A DNA stretch of 64,000 nucleotides, from NCBI GenBank assembly GCA_021324885.1, contig JAJPIF010000025.1:234713-298712 (forward strand). The letters are read 5' to 3'. The notes below the pieces were generated by a model. The model was not told the DNA's origin and did not search any database. It was given only the letters and a program-made list of their open reading frames with translations. The position numbers and the translations under genes were made by a program. The number at the start of each line of letters is the position of its first letter. Position 1 is the first letter of the stretch. Positions 34,250 to 41,724 of the stretch are shown here, one piece after another. The DNA is from Pseudomonadota bacterium (GTDB taxonomy: Bacteria; Desulfobacterota; Binatia; Binatales; Binataceae).

Positions 34250-34789
34250 ATGAAAAAACCGACACGTACCGCAAAAAAGCGATCGCCGGCGCGCAAAACG
34301 CTGGCCCAGAGGGTGCAACTGCTCGAGGACATCGAGGAGATCAAACAGCTAAAGGCGCTGTACTGCAAGTATTGCGACGGCGGATGGGCCGGGCCCACGC
34401 ACGACTACGATCGGATTGCGGCGCTTTTCACCGAGGATGCGGTGACTGACGGCACCTCGGGTCTGACTGCAGGACGTGAGAATATCCGCCGCCTCTATCG
34501 CTCCTACCAGGCGACGCCGTTTGCGTTCCATCGCGTGACCAACCCGATTATCAAGGTTAACGGTAATCGGGCAACAGGAAACTGGCACGTTCTGGTCGCC
34601 CTGACGCGGCCCGACAATCAGGCAATCTGGATCGCCGGCATCTACGACGAGGACTACCTCAAAACCAGGGACGGATGGCGCATCCAAAGACTCAAGTTCA
34701 CGCCCGCCTTCATCACGCGCTACGAGCAAGGATGGGGTCGGGAACGCGGCCTCGCGGCCCAGGCCGCGGCTGAGGTCGGGCCGCGCTAA
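34250..34789 (+). CDS. SnoaL-like protein with basic N-terminus (paralogue 2)
   Basis: A 179-residue SnoaL/NTF2-fold protein with a Lys/Arg-rich leader ('MKKPTRTAKKRSPARKTLAQ') followed by 'LLEDIEEIKQLKALYCKYCD'. It is an evident paralogue of 2933-3565: 'GPTHDYDRIAALFTEDAV', 'AFHRVTNPIIKVNG', 'GNWHVLVALTRP', 'YEQGWG'. ATG 34250 is chosen because it matches the start of the paralogue; the frame is open to 34181. It ends 5 bp from the convergent DUF1330 gene. Function unknown. Confidence 0.85.
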   Translation: MKKPTRTAKKRSPARKTLAQRVQLLEDIEEIKQLKALYCKYCDGGWAGPTHDYDRIAALFTEDAVTDGTSGLTAGRENIRRLYRSYQATPFAFHRVTNPIIKVNGNRATGNWHVLVALTRPDNQAIWIAGIYDEDYLKTRDGWRIQRLKFTPAFITRYEQGWGRERGLAAQAAAEVGPR

Positions 34790-34794
34790 CGGCG

Positions 34795-35088
34795 CTATTC
34801 CTGGAATACCGTGATTTCCAAATCCTGGTAGCCCTGCGTTCTGAGCGGGATGATCTTCTGGTAGTCCGGATCGTTGTGCCAGGCATGCACGGCGGCGAGG
34901 TCCGGGAAGCGCAGCACGGCGCCCACAGTCCACTTGTGATGTCCGGCCAGGCCCTCGACACCGGTGCCGCGCGCCACCAACTGACCGCCGTGTCTGGCGA
35001 CAATCGGGCCTGCTCCGTCCTGGTATTGCTTCATCTGCTCGGCGCGTTGCGGATTGGGGGTGCCCTGGACGATCACCAGTACGCTCAT
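34795..35088 (-). CDS. DUF1330 domain protein
   Basis: A 97-residue dimeric alpha/beta-barrel protein: 'VLVIVQGTPNPQRAEQMKQY' at the start, a central 'GGQLVARGTGVEGLAG', and the typical 'LRFPDLAAVHAWHNDPDYQK' helix. Length matches DUF1330, a family related to ferredoxin-like monooxygenase/EthD folds with no settled function. It follows the acyl-CoA dehydrogenase gene on the minus strand after 37 bp; AGGAGAAT precedes the ATG. Confidence 0.88.
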   Translation of the reverse strand: MSVLVIVQGTPNPQRAEQMKQYQDGAGPIVARHGGQLVARGTGVEGLAGHHKWTVGAVLRFPDLAAVHAWHNDPDYQKIIPLRTQGYQDLEITVFQE

Positions 35089-35125
35089 ATGATTCTCCTC
35101 TGGACGGGTTTTGCCGCGCAGCGAT

Positions 35126-36244
35126 TTACAGTCCGATACCTTTGGCCACGCGTTCGTGATGTATCGCGGTGCTGCCCAAGCTCAACTCGAAGGCCTTGGC
35201 GCGGCGCGTGAACAGATGCAGATCGTATTCGGTGGAATAGCCGATTGCGCCATGCACCTGATGCGCGTTGATGAACACCCGGCGGACCGCGTCGTTGATA
35301 TAGGCCTTGGCCGTCGCGACCTCCAGGCCACTGTCGCCATCCTGATCCAGCCGCCACGCCGCCTGCAAGGCCAGAAAGCGGCAAGCGTCGATATCGATCC
35401 TCATATCGGAGCATCGATGGGCAACGGCCTGGAACGATCCAATCGGCCTGCCGAACTGCTCCCGCGTGCTGGCGTGGGCGACCGACAACGACAGCGCGCG
35501 CTCGGATAACCCCACCGCGTAAGCCGCTTGCAGGACGGCCGCGGCGTCGAGAGCCCGGTTGATGATTTCGCGCGCGTTGATTCCGTTGCCGAGGACCGAG
35601 GCGGGCGTGAAAGTCACGCCATCCAGGGTCACATTATAAAGCGGGTCGCCGCCGACCGCGCGATGGCGCTCGCATTTGATTCCGGGCAGTGTGTTTTCCA
35701 GTGCAATCAGGCTGAGACCGGAGCCCTCCACGGCTGCCGCCACGAATATCAGGTGCGCCTGATGCGCATAGGGAACCAGGATTTTGTTGCCGGACAGACG
35801 CCAGTTGGTGGTGAATCGCTTCGCCGCCGATCGAATCTCGCTCCATTCGTTTCCGCCACCTGGCTCAATCAGGGCCATCGTGGCGATCAAATCACCGTTG
35901 ACCAGCCCGGGCATCCAGGTCTGACGCTGCCATTCGCTGCCCGCCCACAGCACCGGCAGGGCGCCGAGCGCGACCGAGGTCAGCAAGGGTGAGGGGAAGG
36001 CGACGCGTCCCAGTTCCTCGGCGACAATGGCGAGGTCAAGGATTTTGCCGCCGCTGCCGCCGTATCGCTCGGGCAACACCAGTCCCGGATAGCCCAGCTC
36101 GCACAGCTTCGACCACAACTCGGCAGAAAAGCCACTGGCGCTCGCCTCCACCTCCCGGACGACACTGCTGGGACATACCTGTTCAGCAAAATGGCGGGCC
36201 GATTCGGCCAACATGCGCTGCTCGTCGGTGAGTGTCAGATCCAT
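35126..36244 (-). CDS. Acyl-CoA dehydrogenase family protein
   Basis: A 372-residue flavoprotein of the acyl-CoA dehydrogenase fold: N-terminal helices from 'MDLTLTDEQRMLAESARHFA', 'GYPGLVLPERYGGSGGKILD', beta-domain, and 'ASTREQFGRPIGSFQAVAHR' in the C-terminal helical domain. The region where the catalytic Glu usually lies near the end reads 'IGYSTEYDLHLFTRRAK', so its base is not obvious; such diverged members often pair with a second subunit. ATG 36244 has GAGGTCGAA in front; the frame continues to 36379 but that extension is not dehydrogenase-like. Confidence 0.9.
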   Translation of the reverse strand: MDLTLTDEQRMLAESARHFAEQVCPSSVVREVEASASGFSAELWSKLCELGYPGLVLPERYGGSGGKILDLAIVAEELGRVAFPSPLLTSVALGALPVLWAGSEWQRQTWMPGLVNGDLIATMALIEPGGGNEWSEIRSAAKRFTTNWRLSGNKILVPYAHQAHLIFVAAAVEGSGLSLIALENTLPGIKCERHRAVGGDPLYNVTLDGVTFTPASVLGNGINAREIINRALDAAAVLQAAYAVGLSERALSLSVAHASTREQFGRPIGSFQAVAHRCSDMRIDIDACRFLALQAAWRLDQDGDSGLEVATAKAYINDAVRRVFINAHQVHGAIGYSTEYDLHLFTRRAKAFELSLGSTAIHHERVAKGIGL

Positions 36245-36377
36245 TTCGACCTCGAAAGTAATGAAGACGTCGCCGGACCGCGAATAAACGCCGCCGGCGA
36301 CATCGACCGATAACACTCGCGTCAAAGACGGACAAGAGAACCGCGATTGCGACGTTGGAGCGGCGTGTTCGAGCCGC

Positions 36378-36419
36378 AAACAAAATGCGGGAAGCGAATC
36401 AAAATTTCGCTTCCCGCAT
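36378..36419 (-). terminator. Terminator after the DsbA-like gene
   Basis: Inverted repeat ATGCGGGAAGCGAA / TTCGCTTCCCGCAT (14-bp stem, 7-base loop, 36385-36419). On the minus strand it is followed by TTTTGTTTG, giving a T-rich tract. It lies 28 bp past the stop codon of the minus-strand gene ending at 36447. Confidence 0.8.
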
Positions 36420-36446
36420 CATTCGAATTTCCAGGAATTCCAGAGG

Positions 36447-37505
36447 CTAGTTCACCGCGGCCGTCTTGACGTTTTGCTGCGCCAACTCCTCATCAATCAC
36501 CGATTCCATCTCGCTGGGGGGCTGAGCGCCGCTGAGCATGCGTCCATTGATGATGAAAGTGGGAGTACCGTCGACGCCGACTTCGGTGCCTTCCTGCTGA
36601 CTTTTGCGGATCTGGTCGAGGTGCATGTTGTCGGCCAGGCATGCGTCGAATTTCTTGCTGTTCAGTTTCAGCTTGGCGGCGGTCGCCTTTAGGCCGGCGT
36701 CATCGAGTTTGGACTGGTCGGCGAACAAGGCGTCGTGAAACTGCCAGTATTTACCCTGGTCTCCGGCGCAGCGCGCGGCTTCGGCCGCCTTGAGGGCGAA
36801 CTGATGCATCGGCAGCGGGTAGTCCATGTAAACCAGGCGCACCTTGTCGCCATACTTTTTGAGGACTTCCTGAACCGAACTTTCGGCGCGCCGGCAGAAC
36901 GGACATTGATAGTCGGAGAACTCGACGATCGTGACCGGGGCATTGCTCGGACCAGTGGAATTGGCGCTGTACTCAGTTGACACTTCAACCCGGGGCGCCT
37001 TGAGCATCACCTTTACGTTCGCTTCGCGCCGCAATTTGGCAAGCAGCTCCTCGCGCGCGGCATTGAGCTTCTGACGGCGCATGTACTGTTCCAGGGGCGC
37101 CTTGATCTTGTCGTAGGGCTGGTTGATGCGGGCTTGATTCTGATCGTAAAAGTCCTTCATCTCCTTTTCGGTCGGTGGTGGGGCGTTATCGTCCACTTCC
37201 TTCTTAAGATAAGCCTCCTTGGTCATGCCGGCCTTTTTAGCCGCCTGCTCGATGAGATAGTCGTCAACGAGGTTGTCCAAAGCCCGTTTTCTAGCCATGT
37301 AGATCTGACTCTTGATCTGATTGAGCTGCGGACGCGCTTTGGCGTCAACCTCCGCCTCCGTAATCTTCATAGAGCCAATCGTGGCCAGGACGGTGTCGTC
37401 GCGGTTTTTCGGCGCGCCACGCCCGACGCTTGCCAGTGCGAGCGTCAGGCCGGCAGCAACTATGGCGACTGACGGGAACTTTGCGAAACCTTTATGCATC
37501 TTCAT
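36447..37505 (-). CDS. DsbA-family thioredoxin-fold protein with SurA-like N-terminal region
   Basis: A 352-residue exported protein. Signal peptide (about 1-31, 'AIVAAGLTLALASVGRGA'), an all-helical region (about 40-165, 'ITEAEVDAKARPQLNQIKSQ') like the chaperone N-domain of SurA/peptidyl-prolyl isomerases, then a DsbA/DsbG-like thioredoxin domain with 'EFSDYQCPFCRRAE' (C-P-F-C redox centre) and cis-Pro motif 'GVDGTPTFIING'. It likely forms, isomerises or reduces disulfides in the periplasm. Start ATG 37505; an adjacent TTG would add one residue. Monocistronic, with its own terminator. Confidence 0.9.
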   Translation of the reverse strand: MKMHKGFAKFPSVAIVAAGLTLALASVGRGAPKNRDDTVLATIGSMKITEAEVDAKARPQLNQIKSQIYMARKRALDNLVDDYLIEQAAKKAGMTKEAYLKKEVDDNAPPPTEKEMKDFYDQNQARINQPYDKIKAPLEQYMRRQKLNAAREELLAKLRREANVKVMLKAPRVEVSTEYSANSTGPSNAPVTIVEFSDYQCPFCRRAESSVQEVLKKYGDKVRLVYMDYPLPMHQFALKAAEAARCAGDQGKYWQFHDALFADQSKLDDAGLKATAAKLKLNSKKFDACLADNMHLDQIRKSQQEGTEVGVDGTPTFIINGRMLSGAQPPSEMESVIDEELAQQNVKTAAVN

Positions 37506-37611
37506 CAATTGTTACGCTCCATCGTAACGGCTCAAAACATACCATGCCGGAGCTGTCTTGTCTTGACCCTGAAGCTCGCTTGCGAGCGGCCAAAAAACGG
37601 ATTTGCGCCTC

Positions 37612-37643
37612 TTGACGCCTAATGCCGGTTGGCATTGTATAAC
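37612..37643 (+). promoter_or_regulatory. MerR-style promoter: 20-bp spacer containing a dyad
   Basis: TTGACG (37612-37617) and TATAAC (37638-37643) are separated by 20 bp, and the spacer holds the perfect inverted repeat AATGCC-GGTT-GGCATT (37621-37636). An over-long spacer with an operator inside it is the hallmark of promoters twisted open by MerR-family activators. The gene starts 16 bases later. No MerR gene is in the window. Confidence 0.45.
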
Positions 37644-37658
37644 AGTCAGGTGGGCGCC

Positions 37659-38534
37659 ATGTATCGATTCTGCCAGATAATGATTGCCGTGCTCGTGCTT
37701 AGCGCCGCCGGCGCTGGCGTCTCGCTGGCGGATGATAGCGGTCAGCCAATGGATGCTTTATCGGCGTATTTGCACGCGCGTCGTCTGCCGCTGGTCGAAG
37801 CGCGCCTAATCACCAAAGACGATGGCGAGCGGGACCTTCTGCTTTATGGTTTCGTGGCCACTGAGTATGGCAGGGCCGACGCCGAGGAGCAGGCTCGCGA
37901 TTTCGTTGACGATCCGGACATCGGAATCATCGATCGAATCAAAATCAGGCCGGAGCTGTTGACCTTGGGACGCGATGCTAATAGCGGCACCGCGTCCGAG
38001 ACCACCGCCACTTCGACCGACGAAGCGCAACAACAGGCGGCCCAGTCACAGCCTTTTCCGGATGTGATCGGAGACAGCGAAGCTTACATGAATCAGGGCG
38101 ATGACGATGAGCTGCTGGCCAATAACGGCCTGGGCGACATCCCGTTGTCGTTGGCGATCATCGGGTCAGGTTTTGTCGTACCGCCCTTTGGCGGTCCCTT
38201 TATTGCACCGCCCTTTTACTACAACACCATGCGGCCCGCGGTTATCCGGCCGCCGCTAACCTATTCACCGCCTCCGGTTATCGTGATGCGGCATTACAAC
38301 CCACCCACCGTCTTCAAAGAATTTCAATCGCCTTTCAGCAACAATGTCTCGCCGTTCGCCGCCGGACCGTCACCGGCGTTTCCTGCCACTGGTGGAGCCT
38401 TTCCACACACGTTTCATTCCGATTTTGGCAGTTTCCACTCCGCATTCGGCGGATTTCATCCCTCTTTCGGCGGATTTCACGGCGGTTTCGGCGGTGGTTT
38501 CGGCCATGGCGGCGGATTCGGCGGGCATCGCTGA
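37659..38534 (+). CDS. Secreted His/Gly/Phe-rich hypothetical protein
   Basis: A 291-residue protein not assigned to a known family. Signal peptide 'MIAVLVLSAAGAGVSLADD', an alpha/beta segment (about 30-105, 'LITKDDGERDLLLYGFVATE'), an acidic Ser/Thr/Gln linker, a Pro/Phe-rich segment ('PPFGGPFIAPPFYY') and a C-terminus of short F-H-x-G-F-G units with about ten His. The tail could bind metal or act as a flexible surface; this is inference. Start set by AGGTGGGCGCC before ATG 37659. Confidence 0.7.
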   Translation: MYRFCQIMIAVLVLSAAGAGVSLADDSGQPMDALSAYLHARRLPLVEARLITKDDGERDLLLYGFVATEYGRADAEEQARDFVDDPDIGIIDRIKIRPELLTLGRDANSGTASETTATSTDEAQQQAAQSQPFPDVIGDSEAYMNQGDDDELLANNGLGDIPLSLAIIGSGFVVPPFGGPFIAPPFYYNTMRPAVIRPPLTYSPPPVIVMRHYNPPTVFKEFQSPFSNNVSPFAAGPSPAFPATGGAFPHTFHSDFGSFHSAFGGFHPSFGGFHGGFGGGFGHGGGFGGHR

Positions 38535-38576
38535 TCGCATTCAGGAATCTGTCTTCTGGCCCCCCGATGGCAGGCA

Positions 38577-39755
38577 GTGACATCCTGCCCGAATCCTACC
38601 GCCCTGTTCAGGCGCAGGAGGCGGGGGCTGCAAATCCTTTTGTGCTGCCTGGTTGCATTTTGTTCTGGATGCCATCGGCAAACCTCGCCGGCTCCGTCGC
38701 TTAACCTGGCGCTCGCGGTTTTCCCCGAGGAGGCGCAGCGCTATCACCGTTTTGCAGGCGATTTCGAGCAACATTCCGGAATTCACGTCAGGCTGATTGC
38801 GCAGGGGTACGTCGATATTCTGCATGCGCTCGAGGCTGAGGCCGGGGCCGGTCATGGCGCGTTGGATTTGGTGGAGCTGGACCTGGCAATGTTGGGCGAG
38901 GCGCGGCCCTGGGTGACGGCGCTGAACGACGTCGTCACGCCGCAAGCACGCGCGCTGTTTCCTGACGCCGCGTGGCAGGCGGCCGCCAACGGCAATCGCA
39001 TTTACTTCGTCCCGCATCGGCTGATGTGGCAGGCGATGATTTACAACCGCATCAAGGTCCCCAAACCGCCGGCAACGTGGGCGCAACTCGCGGATTTCGT
39101 CCGCGAGCATCCGGGCAAGTTTGCGCTCAAGGGTGCGCTGTATGAGGGCGCGGTGTGCGACGTGATGCCGTTCGTATGGGGCGCCGGCGGCAGCGAACAA
39201 GATCCTAAGGGGCCGGACGCGCTCGCGGCGCTGGATTTTCTAGGCTCGCTGGCGCCCAGACTCAATCCGATGTCGGCGGTTTTTCGCGAAATGTCGGTGC
39301 TGGAGGCGCAGGCGCGCGGTCAGGTCTGGCTGCACTTCAACTGGCCCTTTGCGATGAGCTATCTGGCGGGCAAGGGACTCGCGCCGCAAGTCGATCTGAG
39401 CGCGCCAATTCCGGCCGGCCCGGACGGGACCTTCACCGTGCTTGGCGGCGGCTATCTCGGGATTCCCCGCTCGGCCCCAGATCCCCAGGCCGCCCGCGCT
39501 TTTCTGCGATATTTGTTGACCGCGCCCGCACAGCATCGCCTCAGCCGCGAGCTTGGATGGTACGGCTCCATTCCCCCTGTCCCTGGCACGCCGCAGGCGC
39601 TGCTGTATCAGGGTTTCACCGCGATGCGCGATCATGTGCGCGCACGACCGATTATCCCTGACTATAGAACGCTCAGCAATGAATGGCAGCGCGTCATACA
39701 CGAAGTTATGTTCGATCGGATGGCGCCAACAAAGGCAATCGCAGCACAACATTGA
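38577..39755 (+). CDS. ABC-type extracellular solute-binding lipoprotein (orphan)
   Basis: A 392-residue lipoprotein ('LLCCLVAFCSGCHR' lipobox) of the bacterial extracellular solute-binding family 1 type: 'RFAGDFEQHSGIHVRL', 'ALDLVELDLAMLGEA', 'LMWQAMIYNRIKVPKPPATW', 'GGGYLGIPRSAPDPQAARAF'. Such proteins deliver sugars, sugar alcohols or spermidine-like solutes to ABC importers. No permease or ATPase gene lies next to it, so it is an orphan. GTG start. It is 42 bp after the His/Gly-rich gene and may be cotranscribed. Confidence 0.87.
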   Translation: MTSCPNPTALFRRRRRGLQILLCCLVAFCSGCHRQTSPAPSLNLALAVFPEEAQRYHRFAGDFEQHSGIHVRLIAQGYVDILHALEAEAGAGHGALDLVELDLAMLGEARPWVTALNDVVTPQARALFPDAAWQAAANGNRIYFVPHRLMWQAMIYNRIKVPKPPATWAQLADFVREHPGKFALKGALYEGAVCDVMPFVWGAGGSEQDPKGPDALAALDFLGSLAPRLNPMSAVFREMSVLEAQARGQVWLHFNWPFAMSYLAGKGLAPQVDLSAPIPAGPDGTFTVLGGGYLGIPRSAPDPQAARAFLRYLLTAPAQHRLSRELGWYGSIPPVPGTPQALLYQGFTAMRDHVRARPIIPDYRTLSNEWQRVIHEVMFDRMAPTKAIAAQH

Positions 39756-39913
39756 GTTGAAAGGCACACAATTCAAGGGCCGAATCCGCGATCGCTCTCG
39801 GCCCGCTTCCCGCGCTTGGCGAGAAGGCCCTTCTGTCGAAAGCAGCCAGGTTCTTCCAAGCTAACAATCTTCAACGTAAGTGAGCAAAAGTGCGCGTGCT
39901 CAATTCGTGCCGC

Positions 39914-39976
39914 CGCGATGGGGTTGAACGGGACTGCGGCTGGTAGCAGCCGGACCCGATCGACACTCCCATCGCG
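39914..39976. other. Nested stem-loop, possible structured RNA
   Basis: Outer stem CGCGATGGG / CCCATCGCG (9 bp), middle CGGG / CCCG, inner CGGCTG-GTAG-CAGCCG (6-bp stem, 4-base loop) nest inside 63 bases. Three coaxial stems in this order are more than expected by chance but no known RNA family is recognised. Strand unknown. Confidence 0.4.
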
Positions 39977-40138
39977 CCTGGGTGCCGCGCGCCTTGTGCG
40001 CCTAATTTGTCTCTGGCGATCGAGCCGCGCGCAGGCGACTGCGCACCTCAGTATATTCGATCCCCTTGGACTTGCTTTTCATATCATGCGCATTGAGTGA
40101 TTGAATTGCGCAACAGCGCTGACGCGAGGGTAATTTTA

Positions 40139-40161
40139 CCGATGCAAAATATTTGCATCGG
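40139..40161. repeat. Perfect 10-bp inverted repeat
   Basis: CCGATGCAAA-ATA-TTTGCATCGG. A compact palindrome of 23 bases in an AT-rich stretch; could be an operator or the base of a hairpin. No adjacent promoter is clear. Confidence 0.55.
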
Positions 40162-40190
40162 CGAAACGCCTCAAATATTCTATTACTTAT

Positions 40191-40228
40191 TCAGGATGGC
40201 CGATAACCCCTGGTGGGTTTCATCCTGA
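40191..40228. repeat. Two-stem hairpin
   Basis: Outer stem TCAGGATG / CATCCTGA (8 bp) encloses inner stem AACCC / GGGTT. It lies 30 bases after the palindrome at 40139 and is not followed by a T tract on either strand, so a simple terminator is unlikely. Confidence 0.45.
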
Positions 40229-40394
40229 TTATCAAAAAACCATTAAATGCTGACTGACGTTGCGCCGCCTCGGCGCCGAGTGGCGTAGCGCGATGCGCCT
40301 GAAAATGGATATACGGCAGGCGGTGTCGCGCTTGCTTCGGCCTTTACATGGCAAAACGGAGCAAGGGGCCGCGTCAGAAGCGGGTGGTTTGGCG

Positions 40395-40548
40395 GGTGCG
40401 AAAAAAAAAGATGAGTTGCGCCTTTATCAGGATCCGGCGTTCGCACCCCGGATAAAAGATGGCTGCTTTCCTTTAATTCTCTCCCTCAGGGAGAGAACTG
40501 AAGTGAGGGGAGCAGGGTTGCGGAAAATTCTTTTTCCGCAACCCTGCT
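40395..40548 (+). repeat. MITE-like palindromic repeat, copy A
   Basis: About 154 bases that reappear in inverted orientation at 63604-63755. Shared blocks include ATCAGGAT, GGATAAAAGATGGCTGCTTT, CTCTCCCTC and GTGAGGGGAGCAGGG. Internal hairpins: TTCTCTCCCT-C-AGGGAGAGAA (40476-40496) and a perfect 17-bp stem with 4-base loop at 40511-40548 (AGCAGGGTTGCGGAAAA / TTTTCCGCAACCCTGCT). Left end GGTGCGAAAAAA is an imperfect inverted match to the right end. No transposase is encoded. Confidence 0.75.
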
Positions 40549-40594
40549 AGTGCGCCATCAGTCGGAGAAGCTACCGATCGCGCAGGAGTATGTT

Positions 40595-41722
40595 GTGGAT
40601 GAGAATGCCAATTATCAATCGGACTTTCTGAAAACAGGCGTTCGCCCCAAATTACGCATTGCTCAATTGGCTCCCCTCTATGAACGCGTTCCGCCCAAAC
40701 TGTATGGAGGCACTGAAAGAGTCGTTTCCTATATAACCGAGGAGTTGGTGCGGCGCGGCCACGACGTAACGCTATTTGCCTCCGGTGATTCCAAAACCGC
40801 GGCAAAGTTGTGGCCCGGATGCGAGCAGGCTCTGCGGCTGACCGGGAAGCCCCAGATGGGCACTTATCTGCAGTTACCGATGCTCAGCGACCTTTATGAG
40901 AACGCGAGGGACCGATACGACATTGTCCATTCACATATCGACTACTGGTCGTTTCCCTTCGCCCGCCTGGCGGATGTGCCGACCGTGGCAACGATGCATG
41001 GGCGCCTGGATATTGAAGAGCTGATGCCGATCTACCGCAGGTATCGCGACGTACCGCTGGTGTCGATCAGCAATGCGCAGCGGCGGCCGTTGCCGTTCGC
41101 CAACTGGGTTGCAACGGTTTACCACGGGCTGCCGCGCAATTTACTCACCCCTTCCTACGGACCCGGTCAATACCTGGCCTTTCTTGGCCGGATCTCGCCC
41201 GAAAAACGGCCGGACCTGGCGATCGAGGTGGCGATGCGCTCGGGCATACCGCTTAAGATCGCGGCCAAAGTCGACGTGACCGATCGCGATTACTTCGAAG
41301 CTTCGATCAAGCCCCGATTGACGCCTCCGCACGTCGAGTACATCGGCGAGATCAGTGAGGCGGAAAAGAGCGACTTTCTGGGCAACGCACGCGCCCTGAT
41401 GTTTCCTATCGACTGGCCCGAGCCCTTTGGACTCGCGATAATCGAATCCATGGCGTGCGGCACTCCGGTAATCGCGCGGCCCTGCGGGTCGGTTCCCGAG
41501 CTCCTGGAGCACGGCGTTACCGGAATTATCGGTGATACGGTCGAAGACTTGGTGGCCGCAGTGAGGCAGGTCGAAAGCCTGTCGCGAGTCGAATGCCGCA
41601 GGCAATTCGAGCAACGTTTCACGGTCGAATGCATGGTCGATCGTTACGAGGAGGTTTACCAAAAACTCATTGCTCGGGCCCGCCTGCCGCGAGCGGCAAA
41701 CGGCCGCAAGGCCGTCGGCTGA
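40595..41722 (+). CDS. Glycosyltransferase family 4 protein
   Basis: A 375-residue GT-B retaining glycosyltransferase. N-domain: 'RIAQLAPLYERVPPKLYGGT' with the Gly-rich acceptor loop, 'YDIVHSHIDYWSFP'. C-domain: 'LAFLGRISPEKRPDLAIEVA' and the E-x7-E motif region 'PEPFGLAIIESMACGTPVIA' that holds the sugar nucleotide. I choose GTG 40595 because CAGGAG lies 6 bases in front of it; the frame is open to 40550, but those codons abut the dispersed repeat. Substrate unknown. It stands alone, convergent with the gene at 41725. Confidence 0.9.
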   Translation: MDENANYQSDFLKTGVRPKLRIAQLAPLYERVPPKLYGGTERVVSYITEELVRRGHDVTLFASGDSKTAAKLWPGCEQALRLTGKPQMGTYLQLPMLSDLYENARDRYDIVHSHIDYWSFPFARLADVPTVATMHGRLDIEELMPIYRRYRDVPLVSISNAQRRPLPFANWVATVYHGLPRNLLTPSYGPGQYLAFLGRISPEKRPDLAIEVAMRSGIPLKIAAKVDVTDRDYFEASIKPRLTPPHVEYIGEISEAEKSDFLGNARALMFPIDWPEPFGLAIIESMACGTPVIARPCGSVPELLEHGVTGIIGDTVEDLVAAVRQVESLSRVECRRQFEQRFTVECMVDRYEEVYQKLIARARLPRAANGRKAVG

Positions 41723-41724
41723 GC

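Larger units (their letters stand above)
39756..40594. other. Long structured intergenic region
   Basis: About 840 bases without a supportable gene. It holds three separate hairpin structures (39914-39976, 40139-40161, 40191-40228) and, at its right end, a copy of the dispersed repeat (40395-40548). Base composition around 40110-40250 is clearly more AT-rich than the surroundings. It may contain a small RNA gene or be a landing zone for repeats. Confidence 0.5.

Noticed and set aside
39816-40100. 94-codon frame in the long intergenic gap
   Set aside because: No start signal, no family, overlaps the nested stem structure; unlikely to be coding.
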